From Cyrtodaria siliqua (lineage: Eukaryota; Mollusca; Bivalvia; Adapedonta; Hiatellidae), in assembly GCA_037043455.1 (NCBI GenBank), contig JAWPHD010011200.1:22081-86080 (forward strand): DNA of 64,000 nt, written 5' to 3'. Under the pieces are notes generated by a model. That model saw only the letters and a list, made by a program, of their open reading frames with translations, searched no databases and was not told where the DNA came from. Positions within the stretch are counted from its first letter, which is position 1. The number at the start of each line of letters is the position of its first letter. This document shows positions 32,011-45,124 of the stretch, one piece after another. Made by a program: the position numbers and the translations under genes.

Positions 32011-34480
32011 ACATACATTAAATTATATATAAAACATTAAATGCAGTACATAGTAAAAATATTAAAATTAAATGGAGTGTCAGACATGTTGTTTTCAAAT
32101 TTCAGAAATGACTAATACCTCTTGCACTCGTAGAAAATTGGCTGTAAAACAAAACATTCGCTTTTTGAATCCCGTCGGCAACTCAAATCAATTCCACCAC
32201 ACTTCATCTAGACTCGATAAATGACAATAAAAGTTCAAATATGTCCGTTTTAGTAGAAGGTAGTACATTTACTGCCACACTGTTTAAATGTTTTTAATAT
32301 CTCGTCAAATCACGCGAAGTTTCATTGACAGAAAACATTCATTGGTAAAAACATATATACATACCTCAGTAGACAGCACATTTATGAATTAAAACATATT
32401 TTCACAGCGTCAAACAGCATATGTTCTTGAAGTCAAAGAATTGTTACAGTGGGATCTCCTCGTATTTTGGTCAGTTGTTAACGATAAGGCACTTTAAATC
32501 TTTGCACAACGGCTGTCGTGACGTTGTGTGGAGGAAGGCACGAACGATAACTCAACGTCACGTGACGGGACTAGAGTAGAACGTGTTGTTCGCCAACCTA
32601 ATTGGATACTATTGGTATATCAAGGGAGGTAAAAACAAACACCCAAAGTATTGAGCAAAATTGCCACAGACCCAATCGTGTAGACCACTGCGACCTCGCG
32701 CCAACGAAAGAACGTACAAAACAACAGTTTGGACTCACCCTACCCTTGTCATGTCTTGACTTGTCTTCCAAGCTGTGGCCGTGATCGTCTACAGTCGCCT
32801 TGATGGATCAGAGGGTGGTACACAATTCTAAAATAATAAATAGAGATTTAGGATATCATAATAAAGATAACTTATTGATTCTTTCCCTCCGTAGTCGCCC
32901 ATAATCCCACTACTCTGAAAACCAGTTGTCGCAGGATGACCCTAGTGGTTGGGGCTAACTCAGGAAAGAATCAATGACGGTGAATGCATTAACATAAGTT
33001 TAATGCAAATTTTAAAATATGATAAATATATATACAATTATCTAAAAAAACAAGCGAATACACAGATGAAATATGAAAAGACTGTTCTCATGAACGTTTA
33101 AGACGTTCTTAGTAGTATTACAAATACTGAATGTGTCGACTGATTATATACGACACTGAAGTGTTGTTAAAGTTATAACAATGTTGATCTATGATCGCGC
33201 GCGATAACTGTGATGCGCGGGAGCTCATGAAGATGATGATGCGCGAATCAAATGACTGATTGTCATCAAATGCCTTCTATAAGTGTTGATGACGCGGTAT
33301 GCCTCCAGTGAGGACTGATAACGGGCCCACCTCGTGTCCCGGGGGTTGTCGCTACTAGAACCTGGCCATGCTGCGCAGGTACGGGGACCGTCTCCACCGC
33401 TCTTAACGTTATGCGTGGAAGCTTAGCTCCACTCCAGAAGGCTTATATGCAAACCTGGATGGCTTATATCCAACCCTGGATGGCTTAGGCTGTAATTATA
33501 CATAGGTTTTAGATGTCGGTTGATAAACATAACAATCTTGCATAATTATCATTACCCAAACAAATCATTATTTAATAAATATATGTAAGCTGTACTAATG
33601 ATGAGTAGCAATGTATACATATTCTACAACGCCATGTATACGACATGTACGTCGCTGTTAACCAATGCCCCTAATACATGTAATATACAACGTTATCAAA
33701 TCACTCGTATATTACACTCACTGAGTTATGCATGCACACATGTATGTCAACTAATGCCCATATTATACAACGCTATGCATACGCGTCGAACATTTATACT
33801 AGTCACTCATCTCATTGTTAACTAATGTTAACAATCGTGTATTACAATCACCGAGTAATACTCCAATGCACCTATTATCCACTGTTATCAAATTAATATT
33901 GTTTTACAATTAATAATCAATGATCAATTACAATAATTACATCTAATAAAGTAACTTAAAAATCATATGCTAGTGTCAAGTTAATGGTTGAGAAACATCA
34001 AAGCTAACCGGATGTCGTAACCTCGCCAAACAAGATGGCGCCGCCCACTAATTAAAATGTACGATAAATGTTTATGAAATAATTACTGACCACATAATGC
34101 CTGTGAATTTCGCCGTCCAACTCCTGCTCCAAACAAAGCAACTATCAAGCAATCCCGGCCAGAGCTAGAAGACAATGGATTTTATAGCAAACGTTACGCC
34201 CAAACCATTATTTCCACCGTTCAGTCCGTGACATACGTGGCTTAATTCGCAGTATTAAATTCTAGACGAAAGGACCCTTACACAATTTTGCCTTTCAAGG
34301 AAATAGACCTATACTTTTACATGCATTAGCACAAAATAAACTTATTAAACGGCCCTTCCGGACTTCCTATGGCGGCCACTTAAAATGTGCACGGTTTTCC
34401 GTGTTACCTGAATATATCATGAACAGTGTGAATTTGGTTCAACTAAACAATGAATTAGGGTGTAACTAACAGCTGCTTAC
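32011..34480. other. No gene established; minor repeats
   Basis: A short foldback occurs at 32,875-32,974 ('ttgattctttcc' and 'ggaaagaatcaa'). Degenerate tandem units at 33,595-33,900 contain variants of 'gttaactaatgcccatatta' and 'tatacaacg'. A two-unit 'ggatggcttatatccaaccc' repeat sits at 33,455-33,490. CpG-rich stretches at 33,195-33,240 and 34,000-34,060 ('caagatggcgccgcccacta') could belong to a promoter. Confidence 0.5.
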
Positions 34481-34487
34481 AAGAGCT

Positions 34488-34538
34488 ATGTGCGACCAAT
34501 ACGCTCTACCCGTGACATTTTGTGACGAAGACGAAGAT
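34488..34538 (+). CDS. Possible first coding exon of a host gene
   Basis: ATG at 34,488 opens 17 codons, MCDQYALPVTFCDEDED, ending at a donor 'gaagat|gtgagttta'. Upstream are 'cttccggacttcctatggcg', with two ETS-like motifs, and 'caagatggcgccgcc' further out, both common near animal transcription starts. No downstream exon is visible, and the acidic peptide is not recognised. It may equally be chance. Confidence 0.25.
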
Positions 34539-34539
34539 G

Positions 34540-36080
34540 TGAGTTTATTTTCATGAACATAGGTAATAGAGGATCTTACATGAGAGCTTACAGAGCTTAA
34601 AGTGATCCCTAAGTGGCTGCCATGTCCACTGGCACAGATATATATATTATAGGGAGGTCAAGTGTAGTTTAAATGTTGGATATACTCAGGTCATTCAACT
34701 GAAAAAGTGATCATTTGTTTAATAGGCATGTCAATCATATAATACATAATCCAGATTGCTGTGTGTCCCTTTAAGGTCCATAATTAATATGTTAATAAAA
34801 CAATTTACAACCCTATGCTGTTTTTTTGTTAAAGTTGTGTCACAGGTTTTGAACATAGTTCAGCATCAACACGTATTCTCCGTTATATTTACATGTAACA
34901 GTCAGTTTAATAAAACTATGTACTTCAACGTCTCAAATGGAATGATGAGTGGTTTTTTTATTGAGTATGAAATAAGCAAAACTACTTTTTCACATCACTC
35001 TCATTGGCATGGATGACAGCGCTAAATACATGTGGGAGGAAACCAGCATGCACAGATCCTTGTGAAAAGCTTGAGTGTCAATTAGTGTTGAGAACAAGAA
35101 CTGTAGATGTAGTTCAAGATAATCCATTCAATTTATTGTTTAATACTTGGATCCATAACAGTTGTATACCATAACCTTGTGATTTGTGAAAATGGCAGCA
35201 ACGTGTCTGAAAAATAAAGAAAATGCAAACACTGAGTAGTACAACTTAAATATCTGCTGTACATGAAATACTAAAACTTGATCACTTTTAATAATATACA
35301 AAATATGTATTTTATATAGAACCTATACAGGCAAATAAAATAAAAATTAAACCTGTGTTTACATATCATTGTCAATAAAAGTGGGCCGGAATTATTTTTA
35401 GACCACAAGAACATTAAATAAAGAAAAATCTGACTGACTGCAGGCTTAAACATATTAAAACAGATTATATTATTTGTTTACCTCAGAATAACTGATTATT
35501 ATTTTATTCCCAATAAAAAGAGGAGTCAGCAGTGTATTAAGGGAGTTGGTCTGGTTTAATACAATAAACACAGACCTGTATATTTAATTAGGTCTTAGTC
35601 AATATAAAATTTACTGAAAAAGATTACCAAATGTTTGTTTTTTTAATACTGAGAACGTATGTATTGTTTATGATCCTTTTCATGCTTTAATACTGTCTCT
35701 CAGTTTCACCTTTCAAGGCAAGGTTTCCAGGTGTTTTAACTAGATTTATCTAAGAAAAATATATATTATTTGTTTGGCATTGATGTGAATGCTTCCCACA
35801 CCATACAAATAAGTTCTGCTTACGAACCTCTATGAAATCCATCTTCTTTTTGTGAGCTCCTCCAACCTCACTTCATCCAACCAAGAGTCGCATTTCAGAT
35901 CCAAATATGTAAGATGCAGGCATCATGTCTAATGTCTCCCTATGAAAAAAAAAATTAAACAGTGTATAAACGCATTTGCCAAATTTTCATTTGGATCTGA
36001 ACATTTCGCTGAAATTAAATAATAGATAGATAGATCTATGTATTCAATTCTTATTTCAATGTACTGTTAGCTAGAAAATG
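34540..36080. other. No gene seen
   Basis: AT-rich DNA, possibly intronic if the exon at 34,488 is real. An 86-codon plus frame at 34,756-35,016 is unsupported. Confidence 0.45.
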
Positions 36081-36088
36081 TGTTCATT

Positions 36089-36380
36089 AGGGCTTTTTTC
36101 CATAAAATTGGGAGAGCTTATTTCTCATTTTGGGAAAGATGTAAGATTTTACCAATTAAGTAAATATGACAATACTATGCTTTATTTATATTTTCAGCCA
36201 ACAGTTATTATAATTACTGTTTCTCAGTCAGAACTGACTCCACAGACTTTTCTCAAATTCTGAGACACTGATGCTTTCTGATTGGCAAAATTTTCTGCCA
36301 CAATTGGGGAAAAAACAGTCAAGTTTTCAACTGGGAAAGAGGCCTTTTAGAGGTCTCTGTTACATAAGGTAAAAAAGCCC
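36089..36380. mobile_element. hAT-type MITE with 8-bp target duplication
   Basis: Perfect direct repeats TGTTCATT at 36,081-36,088 and 36,381-36,388 flank a 292-bp sequence with inverted ends 'agggcttttttcc' and 'ggtaaaaaagccc'. An 8-bp duplication and AGGG-type ends fit hAT. A 61-codon frame inside is incidental. The G-rich sequence at 36,500-36,760 ('gggtaaaaagtcc', 'ggggccttttgctc') looks like a decayed relative. Confidence 0.8.
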
Positions 36381-36489
36381 TGTTCATTGTACACAAATCA
36401 CTTTAGCGGAGTCAATCACATAAAATAGAACTGGGATGTAGTGTATATTTTGATTTTAATTGAAAACCAAGCGTTGCAGTATTTAGCAT

Positions 36490-37160
36490 ATCATTTTAAG
36501 GAGGGTTGTAGATAAAATGTGCGGGAGGGACGTAGAAGAGAGGGGAAGGGGGTTGGGGATAGTGGTGGGGGCAGCATGGCCTTTTTACCAGTTTTAGGGA
36601 AGGGGCCTTTTGCTCTTAATTGGGGGTGGAATCCATAAATGGGGAATGAAATTTCCAAGGTAAGTTTAAAAAGTGGGGAAGTCTGCATGATTTTAAAAGA
36701 AATGAGAGTGGGGAATGGGCCTTTTACAGGCCGCTGCAAATAAGGGTAAAAAGTCCAAGGGGAGGGTATGCGTCAGCTGCCTGTGGGTAAATGTCGATAA
36801 GGGGGTGGCAGGGATGTGGTTTAAGAATTGCTGTGTCCCATGGCCATGCAGCATATGTGGGGTTTGACACTGGCCATTACAGGCATACCATAAGGTGTAC
36901 CCCTTCACAGGGTTCAGGGCTGAGGGTCTCCCAGCGGTTTTGGGGAACAAGGAAACATGACCATTTATTTTTGGGAAACAATGGAACATTGTATGTTATT
37001 GGTAATATTTTTGAGGAACATTGGAAACATATTTTTGGGGAACAAAGCAAAATGTTTTGGGGATCACCGGGTCGTATTGTCAGGGAACAAGGGAACATGG
37101 ACCACCCCTGGGAGGGCCTCAGGTCTATGACTACAGGTCTTTCTATACAAACAAGAATGA
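36490..37160. repeat. G-rich decayed repeats with a chance 131-codon frame
   Basis: The section 36,490-36,770 shares 'gtaaaaagtcc' and 'gggccttttacagg' with the MITE at 36,089. The section 36,930-37,110 repeats a loose 'ggggaacaaggaaacat' motif four to five times. The plus frame at 36,791-37,186 gets its apparent tryptophan- and glycine-rich protein from this motif, and the opposite strand is open too (36,877-37,203). I treat it as noncoding. Confidence 0.5.
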
Positions 37161-37171
37161 TTCTGAGAGAG

Positions 37172-37320
37172 GAATCATATGAATAATTCAATGAAATCAA
37201 CATCTGTCACGGCTGATCCAGTTCTGTTTACTATTTACAGTTTGCTCTCAGAATCATATGAATGATTCAATGAAATTAACATCTGTCACGGCTGATCCAG
37301 TTCTGTTTACTATTTACAGT
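37172..37320 (+). repeat. 79-bp tandem duplication, two units
   Basis: The unit starts 'gaatcatatgaataattcaa' and contains 'atctgtcacggctgatccag' and 'tactatttacagt'. The second unit starts at 37,251 and is complete to about 37,320 with two or three substitutions. Confidence 0.85.
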
Positions 37321-37324
37321 GTGT

Positions 37325-39070
37325 CAACATTAACACCATCGACGACGATGTGCTTGGCAAATTTCAAGAAAACACTGCATAAACAAACGAAAAAAAGAGT
37401 TGTACATGTACACATTTGAACTCACGTGTTATTTGCCTGCAGAGTTCTAAGACAGTCAACTGTTTCCTTCATTACGTTAACCTGTGTATATTTCCAATTG
37501 TTTATCCCAGCGTGTACACCCGACATCAGATATCGCTTTCAAAACTCAGTGGATTCAACGTTTACTAACGTGTAAACACATTCTACGTATTGATGACGTA
37601 TTCCAAAACTGACATTTTACAAAAAGTGTTCCCTCCTGTAAACTAGGTACGCGTAAAATTGATAACTGCGGTTTGAATCGACGTTTTTTGACAAAAAGAA
37701 AATGGCGGCGTTTTGTGATTTTTTTAATGAAATAGTCCGGCAACACTAAAAAAATAATCCCTGTCGCGGAGTATCAAAATGATCAAAAAAGCTGAATAAT
37801 TAATTCCTGGCGTTCCCACAGACTCTTGTACGTTTATTTACAACATGACGTAACGCAAACGTCGAATTTAAGCGCGTGAAAAAACGCGCGAATAAATTGT
37901 GCTAATCGCTAGTGGGCGCTTTAATTGGCCTCATCTGCCCAGACCGATATCTGCAAGTAAGACATATGCATGATACGGTCTAGCTGGCCGAGACTAACCA
38001 TTCAATGGCCAGCGGCGTATGGTCCCAGTTTCAATAATATATATATATGATAGTCAGATCTAAAAATACAGTGAATTTATTACATTTCTATGGATACAAG
38101 ATTGAGATTTCTCAGCGATGGCATAGTCATGATCGTTAATTATTATTAAATCCGAACTCAAAAATAAATGTGACGTTGAGTTAAGACGTTAATAAAGTGT
38201 TGCTGACGTCCACGTCATCCGTCGATAAGTTCAGTTACACGACAATTAGGTTAAAAGCATACAAACACTGATTTAAATTGTGACAAATATATTATTCAAC
38301 TGCTGGGTTTAATTGAAAAATCATTCACTCGATGGTAAATGTGTTTTTTTCACTCACGCTTGTTCGTGAACAAAAACACAAAAACAATTCTACCATCTCA
38401 AAGTATTCCCATTATTTATTTTTTCAGTGAATGAACACATCTGCCAAAGGCCTTAAAACTCATTTAAGAATCCAGTAAAATTCGCTATCAGCATGATCAG
38501 TCTGAGCTAAATAAAATCGATATTCCTGACGAATTCTCCGATTTTTGCTGACATTTGTTTATATAATATTTGTCTAGTACACGTATAATTAATTATGAAT
38601 GAAAACATGAAATGTGTAATAAATTTAAACTTTCTTTGTTGATAACAAATCGGCGCAGATCCTTACCGGATGTCGTCCAGAATCACTCCCCAGTGTGACG
38701 TCCTTTCCTGAGTGACTTGACATTGAAAACAACACTACTGTACACTTATCATGCTTATAATGAAACACTAGAAATGCTAAATATTCCTGTTTAATGTATC
38801 ACGGACTGATACTTATGTGACAGGCTAAGTTATGTTTTCCATAAAAGAGATAGGAGGAAGCCATTTTGAGTTTATCCCGACATATCATACATTCATTTTA
38901 ACATTTTACAATAAGTCATAACGACGCATGAGCGAAACGTTTAAATAATAAATTGTAAATCAGTGTAACGATACATTTTACAATTTTCAACTAACATAAT
39001 AGTCTAGAATATCACTTACATATAGAAGTGGGCTGATAATGTGTGCTGATTATAGTATTGGACAGGAGCG
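37325..39070. other. No gene seen
   Basis: AT-rich spacer with a (ta)n run at 38,037-38,048. Scattered CpGs at 37,850-37,900 ('gcgcgtgaaaaaacgcgcga') form a small hairpin. No coding evidence. Confidence 0.5.
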
Positions 39071-39077
39071 TATATAT

Positions 39078-39998
39078 ACTGAAAGGAAAAAGAAACGCAG
39101 GGTGCGTATTTCCGCTATATATTGTATGTTTAATATGCTACTGCCAATCGAATGGTACAGGGCGACATTAGGCCTGTCCTTTTAGAAAGAAGGTTTAAAC
39201 AGCACTGAACACACCAATGGTTACTCCTTTAAAGTTTCATTATCGTCAGAAAGCGCATTTGGCTCAAGCAGGTGAGCAGACTTAGGCTTTAAATGTTGCA
39301 GTCACTTAAAGACATCACACCAGAATCAAAAGATCACGGACACTTTACATCTAGAGACGATCACAAACTTGTTAATCCTCTACTGTGGAAAATATTTATT
39401 GAGGCCCTGACATAAATTTATATAAAACTACAATGTGCAATGTTTCTTTACAATTGATAAATGTTCATTTTACTGTTTCGAATAGAAACATTAAAATATG
39501 GCAGATTAAAAAGGTAAAATCAGCAAATTCAAAACTAAAAAAATTGAAATTAAATCGTATTGGTACTGTTACACATACAATTTAGAAATCGGATTTAAAA
39601 TTGTTTGTCGGGGCCTTATAATATAACGGTACATACCAATCTCCAATTTTGCATGAATTTCTCGTACTTCTCACAATGCATGAAAAAAACAATCATAATT
39701 ATGCCCCCAATATTTCTGTAGGATGGATTAGGCTGATGGGATGTCTTTAACATTAAATAAGTACTGAACTGGCTCAATTTTTCAAAGAGGAACTTCAGCA
39801 TTTATGAATTTCTTGTTACAACGTGTACTGTGATTAAAACGTCTACAACATCACAGTTGTGTCCTTTCTCTAACTAACTGCACTTTTTTTTTACCAAACA
39901 TCTTGGGATTTCCTTGGAATATATATGGAATTAAGTGTGCATTATATGCAATATATAGCGGAAATACGCACGCTGCGTTTCTTTTTTTCTTTCAGTAT
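39078..39998. mobile_element. TIR element (TA target), about 920 bp
   Basis: The left end 'actgaaaggaaaaagaaacg' continues 'cagggtgcgtatttccgc'. The right end, reverse-complemented, reads 'actgaaagaaaaaaagaaac' then 'gcagcgtgcgtatttccgc'. TIRs are about 50 bp and flanked by TATA, as in Tc1/mariner-like elements. No transposase frame is present (longest about 60 codons), so it is non-autonomous. Confidence 0.8.
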
Positions 39999-40039
39999 AT
40001 GTACTTATATATACATATGCTTAATATGTACTAGTATAT

Positions 40040-40526
40040 GTATGTTCATAAAAGGAGACGCATTTGGGGAATTTCCACTATGTATTGTATGTGCAATATG
40101 CTGCTGTTAATCGAATGGTATATGAATACGTAAGACCTTTCCTTTCGGAAAAAAAGCTAAAACAATACATAACCATGATAACACAGCAAATACATAAACC
40201 TTCAAAGTGTCATTCTTGACAGAGTACGCGTTTGCTTCAAGCATTGAGCAAATTTAGGATGCAATATCTTGCAAATTCTTTACGTTAGGTACAGTACTTA
40301 CTGAATGGCTCAGTTTTTCGAGGAGGAACTTCAACATTTGTGAATTTCTTGTGTGCTGTGATTAAAACGTCTACAACATCACAGTTGTGTCCTTTCTCTA
40401 ACTAACTGCAACTTTTTTTTACAAAACATCTTGGGATTTCTTTGGAATATTATGTGGAATTAAGTGTGCATTATATACAAATTAATATATAGCGGATATT
40501 CCCGATTTGCGTTTCTCTACAGTATA
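40040..40526. mobile_element. Related, decayed TIR element next to copy B
   Basis: The left end 'aggagacgcatttgggga' then 'ctatgtattgtatgtgcaat' and the right end 'tatatagcggatattcccga' then 'tttgcgtttctctacagtat' are diverged versions of the 39,078 family. Internal DNA ('gtctacaacatcacagttgt', 'acatcttgggatttc') duplicates 39,840-39,915. It ends about 40 bp before copy B homology begins, which is notable for the breakpoint. Confidence 0.65.
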
Positions 40527-40769
40527 CATTTAAAACTACAACACTTTTCTGAACTTTATAAGCACATATTGCCAACATTTTGACATCATGATCATGTTTT
40601 GATTTAAGTAAAAATTACTTTGATTCCTAGCGTCCCATTACATATATCGTACAAAAACCAGCGCCAGTTATGCCGATTGAAAAAGTCGTAACACATGTTG
40701 AATAAATATTACAATTCGTTGACAAAGTTAAAATTAAAACCTAGTCTTCACTCCATTTCAATATAAAAC

Positions 40770-41226
40770 TATGGTGGCATATAACTGCCGTCGAGATAAT
40801 TTAGTCGCGATACTTTTTTCAGCTATTGACGACTTTTAAGCCCTTATAATTCGACTTATAAGAACAAAGTCTAGATAAGTATCACTACAAACTTTTAACC
40901 ATGAAGTCATGATAATGCGATTAAGTGATATGCTCGATTAATATGTCGCGTTAGTTGTTAATCTTCGGATCACTCGGATTTTAAGGGAGAGGATAGACTG
41001 CCTCACTGCGCAAGTCCCGTTTCACTCAATGCTGTGTAGCAGTCTAACTTGACTGTCATTCCAGAGCAGTATCGCGACTCTACGGCGAGTTAGCAAAGAC
41101 ATTGATCAAGATATTTTTCGGAGTAGTTTTTCTTATAAGTCGACTTATAAGGGCTTAAAAGTCGTACTAATAGCTGAAAAAAGTATCGCGACTAAATTAC
41201 CACGACGGCAGTTAGATGCCAATATA
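40770..41226. mobile_element. Long-TIR foldback element, copy B (fuller copy)
   Basis: This is the counterpart of the element at 205-555. Here the inverted arms are about 110 bp and include a nested palindromic core around 'cttataagtcgacttataag' at 41,132-41,150, followed by 'ggcttaaaagtcgt'. The right flank keeps CAAAAC (41,227-41,232), and the left flank reads TAAAAC, one mismatch from the copy-A duplication. The element therefore inserted before the A/B duplication. It encodes nothing recognisable. Confidence 0.7.
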
Positions 41227-41780
41227 CAAAACAAAGCAGCGTTACTAGTAAACATAATACTACATACAACCACTAAGACATTATTTCCAATAGGAATTTA
41301 ATTTCTATTTTTCTCGGAAATGTCAAAGCCAGAAATATAATGTGTCATTAAAAAATAGCGAAACCTTAATTGCAGTATAGCACAATATGGTCCATTGTTG
41401 TATAAAGCAAATGTTGCGTTCCAATAACATGTTTGGGTTATTATATTAGGATGTAGCTGCGATGTAACTCCTTGTGATGTTAAGGGATGGGCATGAACTG
41501 TAAATTGTGAATAATTATAATCTCGCGTGTACTCTCTCCCTGGTGTGTTTGATGCATAAAAATCCATATCAGATAGGGAATTAAACATTACCAGAGGGTA
41601 ACAATTCTGCAAGATCTAAACAAAGTGATTTTGATTTGAATGACATCGTTGTTCTGTGACAATGAATATATATGACATTCAAGTCCGGGCAAGAATGTCT
41701 TGATGCATTCCCGGGAAATATAGTATGTTTTTAAATTGTGTTAGAAATGTATACATACCGCTGTTATCTGATATCTATGT

Positions 41781-41975
41781 GGAGTTAGTGGTCCAGTGTT
41801 AGAGCGCCGAACTCAAGATCGAGAGGTCGTGGGTTCGATCCTCTCCTCGGCAACGTTATTTATCCTTGAGCAAGCTAATCAATCCACATTGCTTAGTACT
41901 GGTTCTACCAAGGAAGCCATGGAGAGTGATTAATCTAAGTTGCAATAACTTGTTTCGCAATCGATGTAAAATAAT
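41781..41975 (+). mobile_element. tRNA-derived SINE (copy B)
   Basis: This duplicates the SINE at 1,085, with substitutions in box A ('ttagtggtccagtgttagag') and otherwise the same box B and downstream block. The insertion predates the A/B duplication, because flanks and element are shared. Confidence 0.6.
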
Positions 41976-43059
41976 TATGTTTAAACTAATCTGTTATATC
42001 AGAAAGTACTGCGAAGTAGTGATAAAAAAAACGACTGTAATTGAAAACAAGCATTACAGAAAGATAGCAGCACCATGCGATAAGACAAACTCTCTACTGA
42101 CACCTAATCAATCAGGATCTAGCATTTCACATGGATGAACAAAACATTACAAATGACGAACAACGTCTATTTTCTTAATTTAAGAACACGTCAAAGTTGT
42201 CCATTTACGGTTGTGGCGTTGTAAATCAATTGTAAATCAATTGATTAAACGATGTACCTCGTTAAACATCTCCTGGCACTTCACATATGTTGCATTTGTT
42301 GCTGTATTTTATTTATGTATTTGACATTCATTTAGAAACTTACCTAACAATATATAAGTAGCCGTTTTAAGAATCCGTCACGGAATCTGTTACTGACCTC
42401 AGTTTACTGATAAGGTGACTTGTTTTTATCAATATGGTCGACAGTGGCTGCCATATCATTATAATGACAGTACCTTGTCTTCTATATCAGCTAGGATAAT
42501 ACTGTTTTAATATGACCATACGTTAAGGGCCAACGAATCTATTTCTAATCTGACCTCCGAACGGTGCGATAAATATATCAGATTGGTTCGCCCTAAATTG
42601 TTCAACAATTTCTCTAAATGAGTTTTTCTGGATGTGTAGTTGTAGTAACGTCAGTGTGGATTTAAATGGAGTAATGTAAATAACTTAACTTCTATTTTCT
42701 ACCGACTTAAAAACAAGTGATGAGAAGTTACACGATTGCTACTATCATGAGAGACATAACGTATTGCGAACTTTCCGAAGACATTATTTTAAAAAAAAGA
42801 AAACTACTCGTAGCGTAAATGTTATTGTAAATATTATTAGTAAACCTTAAAAAAGTTGGTATCAAAATCAAACAGGAACTGTCACAGCACACATACACAA
42901 ACACGACAATTAAAAGGGAGAATGAAAAGTGTGCTAAACCAAACACAACGAAAATGGTTGACACTAGGGACCCCGCATTGGAACAGTCAGTGGCAACATT
43001 TCACTGTAGGTTCAAACCAAGCAAGTACTCAATGACGCGTTTGCTAGGAAATGTAACGA

Positions 43060-43590
43060 TGTTAGGGACTTGTATGATGACGTCTACCTAAAGCCCAAAA
43101 GGACGGTGACGTTTGATGTTTGTCTGCAATCTTGTCTTGTCGTGCCCTCAGTTCAGTTTGTTATCGTTTCCTCTGGCTTCTGCAAAGTTATTGAGTACCT
43201 TCTTTGTAGCTTTCTAGACTTTTTTTTTTTTGTATTTATATAGACACGAGCATCTTTGTGTTTTACTTATATTGCATATTAAAGCTGTCTTGTTGGTTAG
43301 AGAATAGTTCATGGCGGGGTCTTCATTATTTACACTGTCCCGTTTTATTGCAATGACAGTAAGGTAAGTGTAAGGTTTGGGCACCCTAGAACCTGGTTTA
43401 AACCCCAAGTGGCCTTTTTTGCCACAGACCATTCCAAGGCGGTAGCCCTATTGTCAATCCTTTTGTGTTTGTGATGTCTTATTTTGCCTTTTATTCATTA
43501 TTATATATAGTTGTTCTTTGTTTCTTTGTGTGTTTGTGTGTTTGTGGTTGACTGTCGCCCTTGAATGCTACTTTTCCTGTTCGATTTTAA
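43060..43590 (+). mobile_element. PLE 3' module, copy B
   Basis: This is the duplicate of 2,400-2,945 with the same internal order. It differs by scattered substitutions and by the length of a T run near 43,221. It has no coding capacity. Confidence 0.6.
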
Positions 43591-43949
43591 TATCTATATT
43601 CAGTAATCAAGTTATAACAAACTATAAATACTACTAGTATTAAACTAATTTAGTAATGTTTTCGCTATCACACTCCATAGATCTTTCTCAAAGTTCTATC
43701 GCCGCAACAAAAACATACTGGGGAAGTACAACACCAACATTACTACTACTAGGAATATCAAAAACGTTATTCTATTGAGATGTCATCTGTAAACTTCGAA
43801 AATCAAAGAAGTTCGTCGGTAAACGATACTGTTCGTTTTAGTTGCAACGTACTTCTTGCTTGATGATTGACGCCTCTACAGTCATTCACTACGCTCCATG
43901 TTTCTCTTGTGCGATGACCGGACTCTATGATTGCACGCACCTTTTGAAA

Positions 43950-44680
43950 CACTGAAAGTGGAGATTGTTGCTGGAGCCTTCGTCTCTCGGGTTTTCTGGT
44001 CGTATCCTTGATTGCTTTTCTCTTTGGTAGCAACTGCTGTGTTTGTTCAGTGCAATTCTGAAGTGTGTTTCTGAGGTGTTTCTAATTGTGTATTTACAAC
44101 AACATATACGTGTATGTATCGTTTGCTAATTTCTCTGGATGTGGGCTTTATTGTTAGGGATTCTCTTTTGATGACATGTGCTTTTATTTACACTGTCTTG
44201 TCAATTTTAAGCTAACCAGTTGGAGATATTGCCTACTGACTGTTCCAAGTCGGTAACCCTGTCTTCACCACTCTATGTGCTGTGCATTGTCTTTTGCATT
44301 GTGTACTTTGCTGATGGTGTAGTGCGGACCTACGGTATAATTGCGTTTGGGTGCTGTGATTTTTATTGGACCATTTTTCTTATTTTTGACAAGCGAGAGC
44401 AACAAGAGAATAAACCATCAAGGGTACGACGAGACAGATTCGACAAACATTCAAAGTTACCGTCATTTCGATAGCCATCACCATAGTGTCAACAAGATGT
44501 CCGGCCATCGCACATTTAATAGGCTAGTACAGCGGCGAACTGTAAATAGGTCAAGCAGAAACATGCAGTAAGTTGGAGAATAATATGGTCATTTGCAAAG
44601 TGGTAAATTGTTTAGATCGTTTGAAAGTGATCATAACGAAGGAGCTTACGACGTTTGCATATTACATAACTCTAGAAATG
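43950..44680. mobile_element. Head-to-head PLE-derived pieces, copy B
   Basis: This is the counterpart of 3,480-4,180. A one-base insertion near 44,386 splits the chance reading frame seen in copy A into two, as expected if it is not under coding selection. Confidence 0.55.
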
Positions 44681-45124
44681 GGAAGAGGGAACAACCTGTT
44701 TAGCAGGCCCGTTTTTCTTCTCTTTTTTTGTATTTCGTGTAAGTCAAAGATAACTGTATTAGACATTTACTAGTTTCTCATAACATGTTCTTCTTCCCAC
44801 AGAGGACATATGACACTAGATACGGGCTTACTGATGATCGTACATATAATACAATTATTCAAATGTATGTGACGGTTAAATAGTACAATAAAATGAGACC
44901 ATGATATCATATTTGGCCCCACCCTCTGGTGTCATAAGTTTTTTATTGATTTATATAGGAAAACCCATAAAAGATATTCTTCTCTGAAACTAGAGTTATA
45001 CACTTACTTGGCATGAACAGACGATTCAAACCATCGAACCTACATCGACTGCGTGGTCCGTCCCCACTCCTGGAAACATAATCTCTAGGTCATTACTTGG
45101 AAACCGTTGAGATACCAACCATAT

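Noticed and set aside
36791..37186. 131-codon protein-coding gene
   Set aside because: The frame runs through a loose ggggaacaaggaaacat repeat, is open on the opposite strand as well, and has no start context or splice support.
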